NCBI GenBank assembly: GCA_001899445.1
Contig: MPOA01000006.1
Span: 310,001-374,000, forward strand
Length of the DNA: 64,000 nt
Source of the DNA: Candidatus Desulfopertinax cowenii
Lineage (GTDB): Bacteria; Bacillota; Desulfotomaculia; Desulfotomaculales; Desulforudaceae
Direction of reading: 5' to 3'
In this document: one piece after another, positions 7,443 through 16,223 of the stretch
Layout of the letters: every line of letters starts with the position of its first letter
Position numbering within the stretch: the first letter of the stretch is position 1
Notes under the pieces: generated by a model
Told to the model about the DNA's origin: nothing
The model's input: only the letters and a program-made list of their open reading frames with translations
Databases searched by the model: none
Position numbers and translations under genes: made by a program

Positions 7443-8915
7443 ATGACGATTCTAAAGACTTTGGAACGCCTAGTCGTGGTTTCCAACCGCGGCCCCGTAG
7501 TAATCAAGGACACGGCCGCCGGAACCTCGGCTTCCCGTTCGGTGAGCGGTCTGGTATCGGCGGTGGAGCCCATCATCGAAAACACCGGTGGCACCTGGAT
7601 CGCCTGGTGCGGCCGCAAATCGCCCAAACCGGGAGAAAGCGGCACCTGGCCGGTACCCAGGAACAACCCCCGGTACGTGGTGCGGGAGGTGACCCTTTCC
7701 CCGCAGGAATATCGGGACTATTACCTAGGCTTCGCTAACGGGTGCCTGTGGCCTCTGGCCCACAGTTTCGTGGACCGGTGCGTTATCGATTTCGCACAAT
7801 GGGAGACTTACCAAGAAGTAAACCGCCGGTTCGCCGCCCTGACTGCCCGGGAGTGGCGGGAAGGCGACGTGGTCTGGATCCACGATTTTCACCTGGCCTT
7901 GGTGCCGGAAATGCTACGGCGGGCACGGCCGCAGGCCCGGATTGCCTTTTTCTGGCATATTCCGTTTCCGTCCTACGACATCTTCAGTATCCTGCCCTGG
8001 GCCCGGCAGATCCTGCGCGGACTCCTGAACTGCGACAGCCTGGCCTTTCATTCGGCCGTGTACGTGGACAACTTCCTGCACTGCGCATCCCGGCTCCTCG
8101 GCGTCAAGACTCCGAACGATAACCGGCTTATCCACTGGGAAGGCCGGGAAATCAGCGTACGCGCGTTGCCCATCGGGATCGACGCCGACCGTTTCCGCGC
8201 CCTGGCCGCCGATCCCCGGGTACAGCAGCGGGCGGCCGCCATCCGCCGCGCCGTCGGCACCCGTTTCCTGGTCTTGGGAGTAGATCGGTTGGATTACACC
8301 AAGGGGATTCTGGAACGGCTTCAGGCGATTGAAATCTTTCTGGAGAAATTCCCCGAGTGCCGGCATCACTTCACCTTCCTACAGGTGGCCGTGCCCAGCC
8401 GCACCGAATGGAAAGACTACCGCGAACTGCGGCGGGCAGTCGAGGAAACCGTGGGGCGGATCAATGGGCGGTTCGGCGAACAGTGGCGGGTGCCGGTGCG
8501 CTACCAGTTCCGCTCCCTGAACCCGGAATACCTGGTGGCCCACTACTTGGCGGCAAATGTGGCCCTGGTCACCCCGCTGCGCGACGGTCTGAACCTGGTC
8601 GCCAAGGAATTCGTCGCCTCCAGGATCGACAATGCAGGGGTGCTGGTGCTCAGCCCCTTCGCAGGCGCCGCCGAACAGCTGACCGAGGCGGTAAAGGCCA
8701 ACCCATATCACCCACACCACATGGCCGAACAGTTACGGTTCGCCCTGGCGATGACGCCGGAGGAACAATCCCGAAGAATGAAGCTGCTGCGGCAAAACGT
8801 AGAGGAATACGACCTGTCCCATTGGTGGCAGAGCGTCCTGGATAGTCTAGCCGAAACCCGTCCTCGAAGGGTACAACCCCTTTCGTGGAGCCGCTCGGCA
8901 CCCAGCCTGGGCTAA
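7443..8915 (+). CDS. otsA: Alpha,alpha-trehalose-phosphate synthase (UDP-forming)
   Basis: GT20 enzyme making trehalose-6-phosphate from UDP-glucose and glucose-6-phosphate. 490 residues from ATG 7443, chosen for its GGGAGGTG ribosome site; the longer open frame from 7356 includes part of the upstream terminator region and is unlikely. Signatures: [11 protein letters not shown] at the N-terminus, the glucose-6-P-site region [48 protein letters not shown], and the C-terminal [14 protein letters not shown] for UDP-glucose binding. otsB starts 7 bp downstream, so the two steps are encoded as a unit. Trehalose would serve as osmo- or thermoprotectant, or as spore sugar. Confidence 0.95.
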   Translation: MTILKTLERLVVVSNRGPVVIKDTAAGTSASRSVSGLVSAVEPIIENTGGTWIAWCGRKSPKPGESGTWPVPRNNPRYVVREVTLSPQEYRDYYLGFANGCLWPLAHSFVDRCVIDFAQWETYQEVNRRFAALTAREWREGDVVWIHDFHLALVPEMLRRARPQARIAFFWHIPFPSYDIFSILPWARQILRGLLNCDSLAFHSAVYVDNFLHCASRLLGVKTPNDNRLIHWEGREISVRALPIGIDADRFRALAADPRVQQRAAAIRRAVGTRFLVLGVDRLDYTKGILERLQAIEIFLEKFPECRHHFTFLQVAVPSRTEWKDYRELRRAVEETVGRINGRFGEQWRVPVRYQFRSLNPEYLVAHYLAANVALVTPLRDGLNLVAKEFVASRIDNAGVLVLSPFAGAAEQLTEAVKANPYHPHHMAEQLRFALAMTPEEQSRRMKLLRQNVEEYDLSHWWQSVLDSLAETRPRRVQPLSWSRSAPSLG

Positions 8916-8922
8916 AACTGGG

Positions 8923-9714
8923 TTGAATTTAAGGATGGCGGGAATTCAATTGCGGTTGTTTATGTTCCTGGACTATGACGGCACCCTGGTCCCCATCGCC
9001 GGGACTCCGGATCAGGCCGTCCCCCCGCCGGCACTCCTGCAACTGCTGCAGAAACTGGTAGGGCTGGAGGGCTTGCGCGTAGCCGTGGTCAGCGGCCGGG
9101 ACCTACAAGACCTGCAGTCTCTCCTGCCGGTTCGGGACCTGTACCTGGCCGCCTGCCACGGGGGGCTCATCAAGGTGCCTGGCTCCGAACCCTACACCCT
9201 GGCCGGCCAAGCCGACCGGCGTCAGCTTGACCGGCTGGCACGGGCGGCCGAGGCCCTGATCGCCGACCGGCGCGGGTTCCTGGTAGAACCGAAGGCCCTC
9301 TCCCTGGCCTTCCATTACCGCCTGGCCAACCCCCTGGAGGTAACGCCGGTCCTGCAAAGATTTAAGATCCTGCAGAAGCAACATTGCCCCCCTCCGGACT
9401 GGGAGATGATCCCGGGGAACAAGGTGCTGGAGGTGCGACCGGCGGGCGTAAACAAAGGCACAGCAGTCAAACACCTGCTCGCCCAGTGGCCCGGTGCCTT
9501 CCCCGTGTACATCGGCGACGACGTCACCGATGAGGACGCCTTCCGCGCCCTGTCCGGCCGCGGCCGGACCATCCTGGTGGCGAACAGGCCGCGTCCCACC
9601 GCCGCAGACCAGTGCCTGACCCGCGCCGCCATCCTGGTTTTTCTGCACCACCTCGCCGAAAAAGGGCCAGGCTACTTTTTTAGCACTCTAAAAGGTAGAC
9701 TGCCAGAAAAGTAG
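8923..9714 (+). CDS. otsB: Trehalose-6-phosphate phosphatase
   Basis: HAD-superfamily phosphatase that dephosphorylates trehalose-6-phosphate. Motif I FLDYDGTLVPIAG (nucleophile Asp of DYDGT), motif II VVSGRD, and motif IV GDDVTDEDAFRAL are all present. 263 residues from TTG 8923, about the usual length. ATG 8935 is an alternative start; neither has a good ribosome site, and coupling to otsA is likely. The last ~15 residues (EKGPGYFFSTLKGRLPEK) are encoded by the left half of a palindromic repeat that also supplies the stop codon. The native C-terminus may therefore have been replaced by insertion of that repeat. Confidence 0.9.
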   Translation: MNLRMAGIQLRLFMFLDYDGTLVPIAGTPDQAVPPPALLQLLQKLVGLEGLRVAVVSGRDLQDLQSLLPVRDLYLAACHGGLIKVPGSEPYTLAGQADRRQLDRLARAAEALIADRRGFLVEPKALSLAFHYRLANPLEVTPVLQRFKILQKQHCPPPDWEMIPGNKVLEVRPAGVNKGTAVKHLLAQWPGAFPVYIGDDVTDEDAFRALSGRGRTILVANRPRPTAADQCLTRAAILVFLHHLAEKGPGYFFSTLKGRLPEK

Positions 9715-9801
9715 CCTGTCCCCTTTTCTGGCAATCTCGGCAGGAGTCTGCTAAAAAAGTAGCCTGGTCCTTTTTTTAAATTTGGCCCTTTTTTTAAATT
9801 C
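9661..9801. repeat. Nested palindromic repeat element between convergent otsB and galE
   Basis: Outer arms CCAGGCTACTTTTTTAGCA (9667-9685) and its exact complement (9749-9767) form a 19-bp stem. It is extended by GGG against TCC and by A-runs against T-runs. Inside it, TGCCAGAAAAG (9701-9711) pairs with CTTTTCTGGCA (9723-9733). A direct duplication of CCTTTTTTTAAATT follows on the right. The unit AAAGTAGCCTG recurs in both stems. It looks like a small dispersed palindromic (REP/MITE-like) element and probably also serves as a bidirectional terminator. No transposase gene is present. Confidence 0.6.
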
Positions 9802-10768
9802 GTTTCAGTTCCCACTGCCAGGCGGTTTCGATGATTTGTCGGAGGTCGTCAAACCGGGGCTGCCAGCCCAACCGGCCCCGGATTTTTGAGCTGTCGGCCA
9901 CCAGGGCCGGCGGATCTCCCGCCCGCCGGCCGGCAAGTTCCACCGGGAAATCCACTCCGGTCACGTCCTTCACCGCACCGATCACCTCTAGCACCGAATA
10001 ACCCCGCCCGTACCCGCAATTGTACACCGCGCTTTCCCCGGTCTCCAGCAGGTGTTCCAGGCACAGCACGTGGGCCGCGGCCAGATCCTCCACGTGAATG
10101 TAATCGCGGACGCCGGTGCCGTCCGGTGTCGGGTAGTCGGTGCCGAATACGGTCACCCCCGGGCGCCGGCCCAGCGCCGCCCGCACGCTCACGGTGACCA
10201 AATGGGGCGCCCAGTCCTTGCCTTCGCCGATGCGGCCCGCAGGATCGGCCCCGGCCACGTTGAAGTAGCGCAAGGACGTATACGCAAGGTCCCCGGCGTG
10301 CGCCAAATCCCGAAGCACCTGCTCGACCATGGCCTTCGTACGTCCATAGGGGTTGATCGGCGCAAGCGGTGCCTCCTCAGGTACCGGAATCACCTCGGGG
10401 ATGCCGTACACCGCCGCGCTGGAAGAGTATATCAGCCGGCCGCAGCCGTGCTTCTTCATCGCCGCCAGCAGGTTTAAGGTTCCGGTAACGTTGTTGGCGT
10501 AGTACCGTAGCGGTTGGGTGACGGATTCGGGAACCGAAATGTGGGCCGCGAAGTGTATCACCGCGTCGAAACGCCGGGCGCCCAGCACTTCGTCCAACCG
10601 GCCTTTATCTAAAAGGTCACCCTCCACCAATTCCCCATAAAGCACCGCCTGGCGGTGTCCGGTGGAAAGGTTGTCGAAGGTCACCACCTGGTAACCTTGC
10701 GCCCCCAGAGCCTTCACCACGTGGCTCCCGATGTACCCGGCTCCGCCTGTGACCAGTATTGTCCTCAC
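9794..10768 (-). CDS. galE: UDP-glucose 4-epimerase
   Basis: Extended short-chain dehydrogenase that interconverts UDP-glucose and UDP-galactose with bound NAD. The Rossmann motif TGGAGYIGSH is at residues 6-15. Also present are the Leloir-type VIHFAAHISVPESV, the active-site SSSAAVYG and YGRTK (Tyr-x3-Lys), the substrate-binding LRYFNVAGADP, and GTGVRDYIHVEDLA. 324 residues from GTG 10768, chosen for the GGGGG ribosome site and because MRTILVTGG is the family start; the frame opens further upstream at 10804 without support. Convergent with otsB. It likely supplies UDP-galactose for surface glycan and pairs with galT. Confidence 0.94.
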   Translation of the reverse strand: MRTILVTGGAGYIGSHVVKALGAQGYQVVTFDNLSTGHRQAVLYGELVEGDLLDKGRLDEVLGARRFDAVIHFAAHISVPESVTQPLRYYANNVTGTLNLLAAMKKHGCGRLIYSSSAAVYGIPEVIPVPEEAPLAPINPYGRTKAMVEQVLRDLAHAGDLAYTSLRYFNVAGADPAGRIGEGKDWAPHLVTVSVRAALGRRPGVTVFGTDYPTPDGTGVRDYIHVEDLAAAHVLCLEHLLETGESAVYNCGYGRGYSVLEVIGAVKDVTGVDFPVELAGRRAGDPPALVADSSKIRGRLGWQPRFDDLRQIIETAWQWELKRI

Positions 10769-10896
10769 CAGACAAACCCCCAAATTCTTCAACCCGCACA
10801 TCACAACCGTCCAGGCGCTTTGTCCAATCAGGCCCCCAGAATGGAATCGCGGCTGAATTACGGGCCGTCACGCGGCTCGTTGTTCCGGCAGGCCGG

Positions 10897-11058
10897 TCAG
10901 TAACCGGTCAGGCCAACCGCCAGCGGCACCAACCCGACCAAACCCAGCCAGGCCAGCGGCGAACACGGCCCGACAAAGGCCAGAGGTACCAGGCCCAGCA
11001 GAATCAGCCCGACGATAACGCGCGCCACCCGCAGGCCCGGTGTCAGGTTGGGCCTCAT
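10897..11058 (-). CDS. Small DUF2892-like (YgaP transmembrane-domain-like) membrane protein
   Basis: 53-residue protein starting MRPNLTPGLRVARVIVGLIL, with a GGGGGTG ribosome site. It has two hydrophobic segments (about residues 13-29 and 35-51) separated by GPCSPLAW. The pattern of a basic N-terminal patch, a Gly-rich TM hairpin and an ending GLTGY resembles DUF2892 proteins, whose next residues are typically CP-x-Y. Here TGA (10897-10899) stands exactly where that Cys would be. The frame continues with PACRNNEPRDGP to a TAA at 10858-10860. It may simply end at TGA, be truncated, or read TGA as selenocysteine (a U-P-A-C motif). Function unknown. It lies 27 bp after the O-antigen-ligase-like gene and is probably cotranscribed. 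Confidence 0.6.
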   Translation of the reverse strand: MRPNLTPGLRVARVIVGLILLGLVPLAFVGPCSPLAWLGLVGLVPLAVGLTGY

Positions 11059-11085
11059 TCTTGATCACCCCCTGTCCCCGCCGGA

Positions 11086-13506
11086 TCATTTCTCCAAACC
11101 TTCCTCTCCCAACACCGGTAATTCACGGAGTTCGGCGTACAGTTGCGCCACGTCGGAGTTCAGCTCCCCGGCTTGGGCCAGTAGTTCGGACGCCCGTTCG
11201 GAATCGCCGCGCGCCGCGGCCACCGCGGCCAACCAGGCCAGAATCTCGCCCCGGGAGGCTTCATCTCCGGTCTCGGTGGCTTCTTCAAGAATAGCGGCCG
11301 CGGCGTCGAACTGCCCCAGGAAGTAATGGGACGCCCCCAGCGGGAATTGCATCTCCCGGGTTACCGCCAACGGGGCCCCGGACCATAACCGTTTTTGGGT
11401 TTCGTTCAGCCCATCCATCACCGTTTCCATTCGTTCAGGCACCGCCAGGGCGGCTTTGAAGTATTCCCGGGCCTGCTTCCGGTTACCGTCGCTGATCGCC
11501 CCGTAACCGGCCAGGAAGTAGGCCTGGGCCAGGTTTTCGTAGCGGTTCCGGGAAAGCGGCGCCTTCGCCACCGCCTCCTCGGCACTGGCTACTGCCGCCG
11601 CGTATTCACCACGAGCGTTTTGGATGTAAGCCCGCAGTTCGTAGTAGGCCGGATTGTACCGGCTCTTACGGATGGCCCGCTCAATCTCCGAAAGCGCAGT
11701 GTCGGAGTCGCCCCGCGCCTGGTAGGCCTGGGCAAGCATGTAGTTATAGCCGCCGTTAGCCGGGTTGAAAAACGCCGCCTGCTGCAGGGCCTCGATGCCC
11801 GCCGCCAGCCGGCCCTGCCGGAGCAGCGCCACCCCCTGACCCGCTTTCGCCGAGGCCGCGGACAAGGCCAGCGCCCCGCAGATGATTAGTCCGGCGCAGA
11901 TCCCGGCGGCCGTTAGCCGGGCATAGGCCGGCGGCACGTAGGACGACTGCTTGTGCTTTTTACGGCGGGGCGACTCCCCGACCGCGGCGGCCGCCCATGC
12001 CTCCCGCTTAAACCCCACCAGGGCGCCGAATAACGCCCAGACCACCAGCGCCAAGGCGCCGAGCGAGAAATTAAAGTCCAGGGCCGAGTGCGCCGCGACG
12101 GCCAGGCAGGCCACGCTAACCGCCACCAGCAGTGCCCGCCGGTCCGGATCGCCGCCGGATTCCTGGTAGAGCTGGTAGGCCGTCCAGAAGAAGACCACCC
12201 AAATGGCCAGGAACAGCAGCATCCCACCGATCCCCGTTTCCACCCCCACCTGCAGGTAGTGGCCGTGTACCTGTCGGCTGGTAAAGAAATAAGGCAAAAA
12301 GGTTTGGTAGGCCTCCGCCCAGCCGCCGCCGCCCCAGCCGGTGAGCGGCCGTTCCAGCACCATCTGCCAGGCGGTGCCAATGAAGTAGATACGGTGTTCG
12401 AGGTTGTGCCATTTGAGCGCCGCCTGCACCTTTTCCCAGTTCGTGAGGATAAAAATCCCAACAGCGGTCAGGGCCACGCCAAGCCCGCCTAGGACCAGGA
12501 GCGAACCGCGCATCTCGATCTGTCGCTGCCAGGCAGACCGGCGCAGCAGTCCGTAAAGCAACTGCCCCGCCACGGCCAGGATCAGGCCCACGAGTACCCA
12601 CAACCACGCGAATTCCAACCGTTCGGGCGGCAGGGCAGCGAGAAAGCGGTTGATCGCCACGAGCGCCGGAACCCCAACTAAGAACAGGTGCACCACCACC
12701 GGAAAACGCCTGTCGGCCGGCAGTGCGACCAGGAACAGCGGCAACAGGAGACCGAAAATGATGAACCCCCCCTGGGACTTCGTGCCGAAAAACACGGTCA
12801 GGAGCAGGAAGTTTCCCAGAGCGTAGTAGTATGGGTAGGGATCAAGCTCCCGGAGCCACGGCGGCACCCCCATCTGGGCGAAGGGATGCTGACCTTTCGA
12901 ACCCGGGTTGAGCACCCGGCGCTGCCAGAGGTAGAAGCCCAGGAAAAGAACGGCCATCAGGTAGTTGGCCAGGGCGTTCGGGTACTGGAAAGAAGAGTAT
13001 ATCCGACCGCCCAAAAAGCCGTCGCGAATTTCAATGATGCCGGTGGCGGTCGCCAGACCGGCAAGCGCCACCCCGATCGCGCTCAGGTAAACCACGTGAA
13101 AAAGGCGGTGCGCCTCCGGCACGGAGGTGATCACCCGGGCCGCGATCCAGAAGACCAGGAAATAAAGGGTGGCCCGGACGATTTCATCCACCGCCATCCC
13201 GGTGTTCACCGCAAAGAAGGCACTGTAAAAGTAGATTACCGGCAAGGCCAGCATCAGGTAGTCCAGCGGGTGTTCGAACATCCGGTTTTCGTAAGTGGAC
13301 ACTTTGGCCAACCAGACAAACCAGAACAAAGCCGCGGCGATGATCAGGGCCCAGTACTGCTCGGAGGCAAAGAAGAGACCCCGGAAATAGGGGCTAAGAA
13401 ACAAGATCGCCATCAGGCCCCAGAACGCGATGGCGTACGAAAGGGGTTGGGTGGTCCTGACAGCAGCCGGGGAGGCCGCTTTCGCCTTGGTGCCGGCTTT
13501 GGCCAT
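11086..13506 (-). CDS. O-antigen ligase/polymerase (Wzy_C) family protein with C-terminal TPR repeats
   Basis: 806-residue membrane protein. The N-terminal ~500 residues contain about a dozen hydrophobic segments and the family signature region around RPLTGWGGGGWAEAYQ followed by SRQVHGHYLQVGVETG (conserved Gly and His of the Wzy_C/WaaL loop). The C-terminal ~250 residues are tetratricopeptide-like helical repeats (for example ALQQAAFFNPANGGYNYMLA, then AIRKSRYNPAYYELRAY). Members ligate or polymerise lipid-linked glycans on the outer face of the membrane. In Gram-positives they act in cell-surface polysaccharide or glycoprotein assembly. The substrate cannot be told. ATG 13504-13506 is preceded by GAGGAGC. 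Nearby galE could provide the sugar donor. Confidence 0.8.
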   Translation of the reverse strand: MAKAGTKAKAASPAAVRTTQPLSYAIAFWGLMAILFLSPYFRGLFFASEQYWALIIAAALFWFVWLAKVSTYENRMFEHPLDYLMLALPVIYFYSAFFAVNTGMAVDEIVRATLYFLVFWIAARVITSVPEAHRLFHVVYLSAIGVALAGLATATGIIEIRDGFLGGRIYSSFQYPNALANYLMAVLFLGFYLWQRRVLNPGSKGQHPFAQMGVPPWLRELDPYPYYYALGNFLLLTVFFGTKSQGGFIIFGLLLPLFLVALPADRRFPVVVHLFLVGVPALVAINRFLAALPPERLEFAWLWVLVGLILAVAGQLLYGLLRRSAWQRQIEMRGSLLVLGGLGVALTAVGIFILTNWEKVQAALKWHNLEHRIYFIGTAWQMVLERPLTGWGGGGWAEAYQTFLPYFFTSRQVHGHYLQVGVETGIGGMLLFLAIWVVFFWTAYQLYQESGGDPDRRALLVAVSVACLAVAAHSALDFNFSLGALALVVWALFGALVGFKREAWAAAAVGESPRRKKHKQSSYVPPAYARLTAAGICAGLIICGALALSAASAKAGQGVALLRQGRLAAGIEALQQAAFFNPANGGYNYMLAQAYQARGDSDTALSEIERAIRKSRYNPAYYELRAYIQNARGEYAAAVASAEEAVAKAPLSRNRYENLAQAYFLAGYGAISDGNRKQAREYFKAALAVPERMETVMDGLNETQKRLWSGAPLAVTREMQFPLGASHYFLGQFDAAAAILEEATETGDEASRGEILAWLAAVAAARGDSERASELLAQAGELNSDVAQLYAELRELPVLGEEGLEK

Positions 13507-13552
13507 AGAACGAATAGCTCCTCTTCATCGTTTTTAATTTAATTATTTTTAA

Positions 13553-13580
13553 TTAATAATTGATTAAAATATTTGAACAA
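13553..13580 (-). promoter_or_regulatory. Weak sigma-A-like promoter in the AT-rich gap before the ligase gene
   Basis: Minus-strand TTGTTC (13575-13580), 16-bp spacer, TATTAA (13553-13558), inside a strongly AT-rich 129-bp gap between fliY and the ligase gene. This would separate ligase transcription from the flagellar operon upstream. Low-complexity AT sequence makes chance matches likely. Confidence 0.3.
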
Positions 13581-13635
13581 TTATCTCCTATATTCCAGTT
13601 TACCGCGCTAAAATTGTCAAAGTCAATATTTTCCG

Positions 13636-14796
13636 CTACGACATCAACAAGTGACCACCACCCTCTCGCCGGAGGTTTTGAATTCTCTCCCGGGGACTGA
13701 CAATCGAAGTAATGCGCACCCCAAAGTTGTCGTTAACCACCACTACCTCGCCCAACGCCACCAGCGCACCGTTCGCCAACACTTCGACCGGTTCGTCGGC
13801 CAACGTGGCCAGCTCCAGAATCGAACCCGGCACCAGCCCAAGCACCTCTTTGATCGGGCGTTTGGATCGTCCCAGGATCACGGTGATCTTAAGCGGCAGG
13901 TCCAGGATCAAGTCCAGCTTCTCCTGGGGCAGTCCCGGCGGCAGTCCGGGTGTTGTCTCCGGTGCCGGCCATGGTTCGGGTGCATGCGGCGGACTCCCCA
14001 GACTCGGCCGCAATCCCGGTTCAGGTTCCCCGGCCCGCGGTTGATCCGCCAGCGCCCCGTCGTCCGCATTAAGCGGGGCCGCGGTTTCGGATTCTAGTCT
14101 CTGCCACAGCAGGGCCGCCTCTTCCCGGGCCGTTTCCACGGTCATAATCTGGAGCAGTTCGGTGTCAATGAGTTCCCCTACGCGCATGTGGAAGGAAACA
14201 ACCACCATGTTTTCCTTAAGGCGACTGATGACCGCCTCTGCTTCTTCAGCTGATTCAAACACCTGGGCGCTGGGCGGCGAGATGGACACGGTGCGCTGAA
14301 CCAGGCCGGAGAGGGCGGTGGCCGCCGAGCCGATCATCTGATTCATGGCCTCCGCCGCCGCGCTGATCTCCATCTCCCCAAGGGTCTCCGGCGGCGAGGT
14401 ACCGTCGTTGCCCAGCATGAGGTCGGCAATAATGCTTGCATCCTGCACCCGGAGCACGAGCAGAATCGAGCCGCTCAAGCCCGCGGTAAACTTGACTTCG
14501 ATCACCAGGTACGGCACGGTAAACTGGACCAGCAACTCCTCCCGGCGTTTGACGTGGACCTGCGGGCTGGTGATGTTCACCTTGTGTCTCAACAGGGTGG
14601 ACAAAGTGGTGGCCGCCGAGCCCATGCAGATGTTTCCGATTTCCCCTAGGGCGTCCTTTTCCTTCGTGGATAGTGCTATTTCCGGCTCCGCCGGTGCGCC
14701 GGGCTCCGGGTCGACCGCTGAACCCTTCTCCGCATCCTGGCTGCCGGCCTTGAGCAAGGCGTCGATCTCCTCCTGGGCCAGTATCCTGTCAGTCAA
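13636..14796 (-). CDS. fliY: Flagellar motor switch phosphatase FliY
   Basis: C-ring component combining a CheC-type phosphatase domain with a FliN-type SpoA domain; it dephosphorylates CheY-P at the switch. 386 residues. The N-terminal CheY-binding peptide is MTDRILAQEEIDALL. CheC-like active-site helices are KEKDALGEIGNICMGSA and EMEISAAAEAMNQMIGSA (E-x2-N pattern). A Pro/Glu-rich linker spans about residues 235-290. The C-terminal SpoA domain begins near LDLILDLPLKITVILGRSK. It overlaps fliM by 8 nt and is the last gene of the long flagellar operon; in Bacillus subtilis fliM-fliY-cheY sit in the middle, after fliL. Confidence 0.93.
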   Translation of the reverse strand: MTDRILAQEEIDALLKAGSQDAEKGSAVDPEPGAPAEPEIALSTKEKDALGEIGNICMGSAATTLSTLLRHKVNITSPQVHVKRREELLVQFTVPYLVIEVKFTAGLSGSILLVLRVQDASIIADLMLGNDGTSPPETLGEMEISAAAEAMNQMIGSAATALSGLVQRTVSISPPSAQVFESAEEAEAVISRLKENMVVVSFHMRVGELIDTELLQIMTVETAREEAALLWQRLESETAAPLNADDGALADQPRAGEPEPGLRPSLGSPPHAPEPWPAPETTPGLPPGLPQEKLDLILDLPLKITVILGRSKRPIKEVLGLVPGSILELATLADEPVEVLANGALVALGEVVVVNDNFGVRITSIVSPRERIQNLRREGGGHLLMS

Positions 14797-15784
14797 TACT
14801 TTCGTCCCCTTCCACCAGGGAGGTTACCTGCACCGCCAGGTAGCGGCCGAGCACTCCTGCCTGAGCCTTGAATTTCAGCTGGTCACTGACGTAAAGATCC
14901 AGATCCTGGCTCACCCGCCGCGCCAGGGGCACCACATCGCCCACCTGGAGCTGCAACAGGTCCTGGACCGTGATTTCGCTCTCCCCCACCACCACGCTCA
15001 GGTCCACCGGCACCCGCTCCACCCAGTACGCCAGCCGTCGGCCTTCGGTGCCATCCGCCTGCAGGGCGCTGTGCACAAAACGATAGAAAGAAGACAGATG
15101 CGCCAGCATGGGGTCCAGCACGATATGCGGCAGGCAGATGTTGATCAAGCCCCGGGCCAAGCCACCTACCACGGTGGTCAGGGTGATCACCGCCACGATC
15201 TCGTTGGGCGAGATGATCTGGTGCAACCGCGGGTTCGTTTCAATCGATTCTATTTCAGGGTCTACTTTGTAAATATCCTCCCAGGCCAGCTTCAAGTGTT
15301 CCAGGAGCTTGACATTTAATTTGCGGGCGACCGATAGTTCAATGTCCGTCAAGTCCCGGACCTTCCTGGGCATTTCCCCCGGCCCGCCAAACAGGAGATC
15401 GATGATCGGGAATAGGAACTGGGGGTTGGTTTCCATCACCGCCATCCCCTTCAGCGGTTTAAGCGTGAAAATGGTGAGTACGGTCGGAATCGGAATGGAC
15501 CGCACAAAATCGTCAAAAGTAAACTGGTCCACCGAGGCCACCCGCACCACGATGTTCGAACGCAAGTAACCGGACAGGAAGTTGGACAGAATCCGGGCGT
15601 AGCTATCGTGGAGGGTCTGCAGGGTACGCAGCTGTTCCTTGGAAAACTTGTTCGGCCGCCGGAAGTCATACGGCTTGTAAGCCGTTTGCGGCTCACTTTC
15701 CCGCAGATCCTCGGCCTTTACCCGGCCGGCGGCTAGGGCCGATAACAGGGCGTCGATTTCTCCCTGGGTCAGGATTTCTTTCAC
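14789..15784 (-). CDS. fliM: Flagellar motor switch protein FliM
   Basis: Middle layer of the C-ring; binds CheY-P and FliG. 331 residues, standard. The N-terminal CheY-binding EILTQGEIDALLSAL is followed by YDFRRPNKFSKEQLRTL (family signature). A CheC-like middle domain includes PFSF-type regions, here LLFGGPGEMPRK and EDIYKVDPEIESIETNPRL. The C-terminal SpoA domain contains VVVGESEITVQDLLQLQVGDVVPL. It follows cheY by 42 bp and overlaps fliY, so switch and signal protein are made together. Confidence 0.95.
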   Translation of the reverse strand: MKEILTQGEIDALLSALAAGRVKAEDLRESEPQTAYKPYDFRRPNKFSKEQLRTLQTLHDSYARILSNFLSGYLRSNIVVRVASVDQFTFDDFVRSIPIPTVLTIFTLKPLKGMAVMETNPQFLFPIIDLLFGGPGEMPRKVRDLTDIELSVARKLNVKLLEHLKLAWEDIYKVDPEIESIETNPRLHQIISPNEIVAVITLTTVVGGLARGLINICLPHIVLDPMLAHLSSFYRFVHSALQADGTEGRRLAYWVERVPVDLSVVVGESEITVQDLLQLQVGDVVPLARRVSQDLDLYVSDQLKFKAQAGVLGRYLAVQVTSLVEGDESID

Positions 15785-15826
15785 TTGCTCTCCCCTCCCG
15801 GATAACCGTTCCTGATGCGCCGATCG

Positions 15827-16195
15827 TTAGTTCCGCACCAGCACCCGCTCGATCGCCTGGAGGATCCGCTCCTGCTGGAATGGCTTCACGATAAAATCCT
15901 TGGCTCCCGCCTGGATGGCCTCCATTACCATCGCCTGCTGTCCCATCGCGCTGACCATAACAATATTGGCCTTGGGGTCCTGGGCCAGGATCGCTTTTAC
16001 GCACTCGATCCCGTCCATTTCGGGCATGGTGACGTCCATGGTTACCAGGTCGGGCCGTAGCTCCTGGTACATCTGAACAGCCACCGCACCGTTTTCGGCC
16101 TCCCCCACCACTTCGTAGCCGTACTTGGTCAGAATGTTTTTGATCATCATCCGCATAAAAGCCGCGTCGTCCACCACCAGAATCCGCTTGGCCAA
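15827..16195 (-). CDS. cheY: Chemotaxis response regulator CheY
   Basis: Single-domain receiver that carries the phosphoryl group from CheA to the switch. 122 residues. Phospho-acceptor Asp54 in VTMDVTMPEMDG, acidic pair Asp9-Asp10 in LVVDDAAFMR, switch Ser in MVSAMGQQ, and Lys in FIVKPFQ. ATG 16193-16195 has AGGGATAAG upstream. It lies between cheC and fliM, next to its phosphatases CheC and FliY. Confidence 0.95.
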   Translation of the reverse strand: MAKRILVVDDAAFMRMMIKNILTKYGYEVVGEAENGAVAVQMYQELRPDLVTMDVTMPEMDGIECVKAILAQDPKANIVMVSAMGQQAMVMEAIQAGAKDFIVKPFQQERILQAIERVLVRN

Positions 16196-16223
16196 AACTT
16201 ATCCCTCCTGTTCATCACAATGA

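Noticed and set aside
12688-13542. 284-codon plus-strand frame opposite the ligase gene
   Set aside because: His/Gln/Gly-rich antisense shadow of a clear membrane protein; no ribosome site and no recognisable domain.
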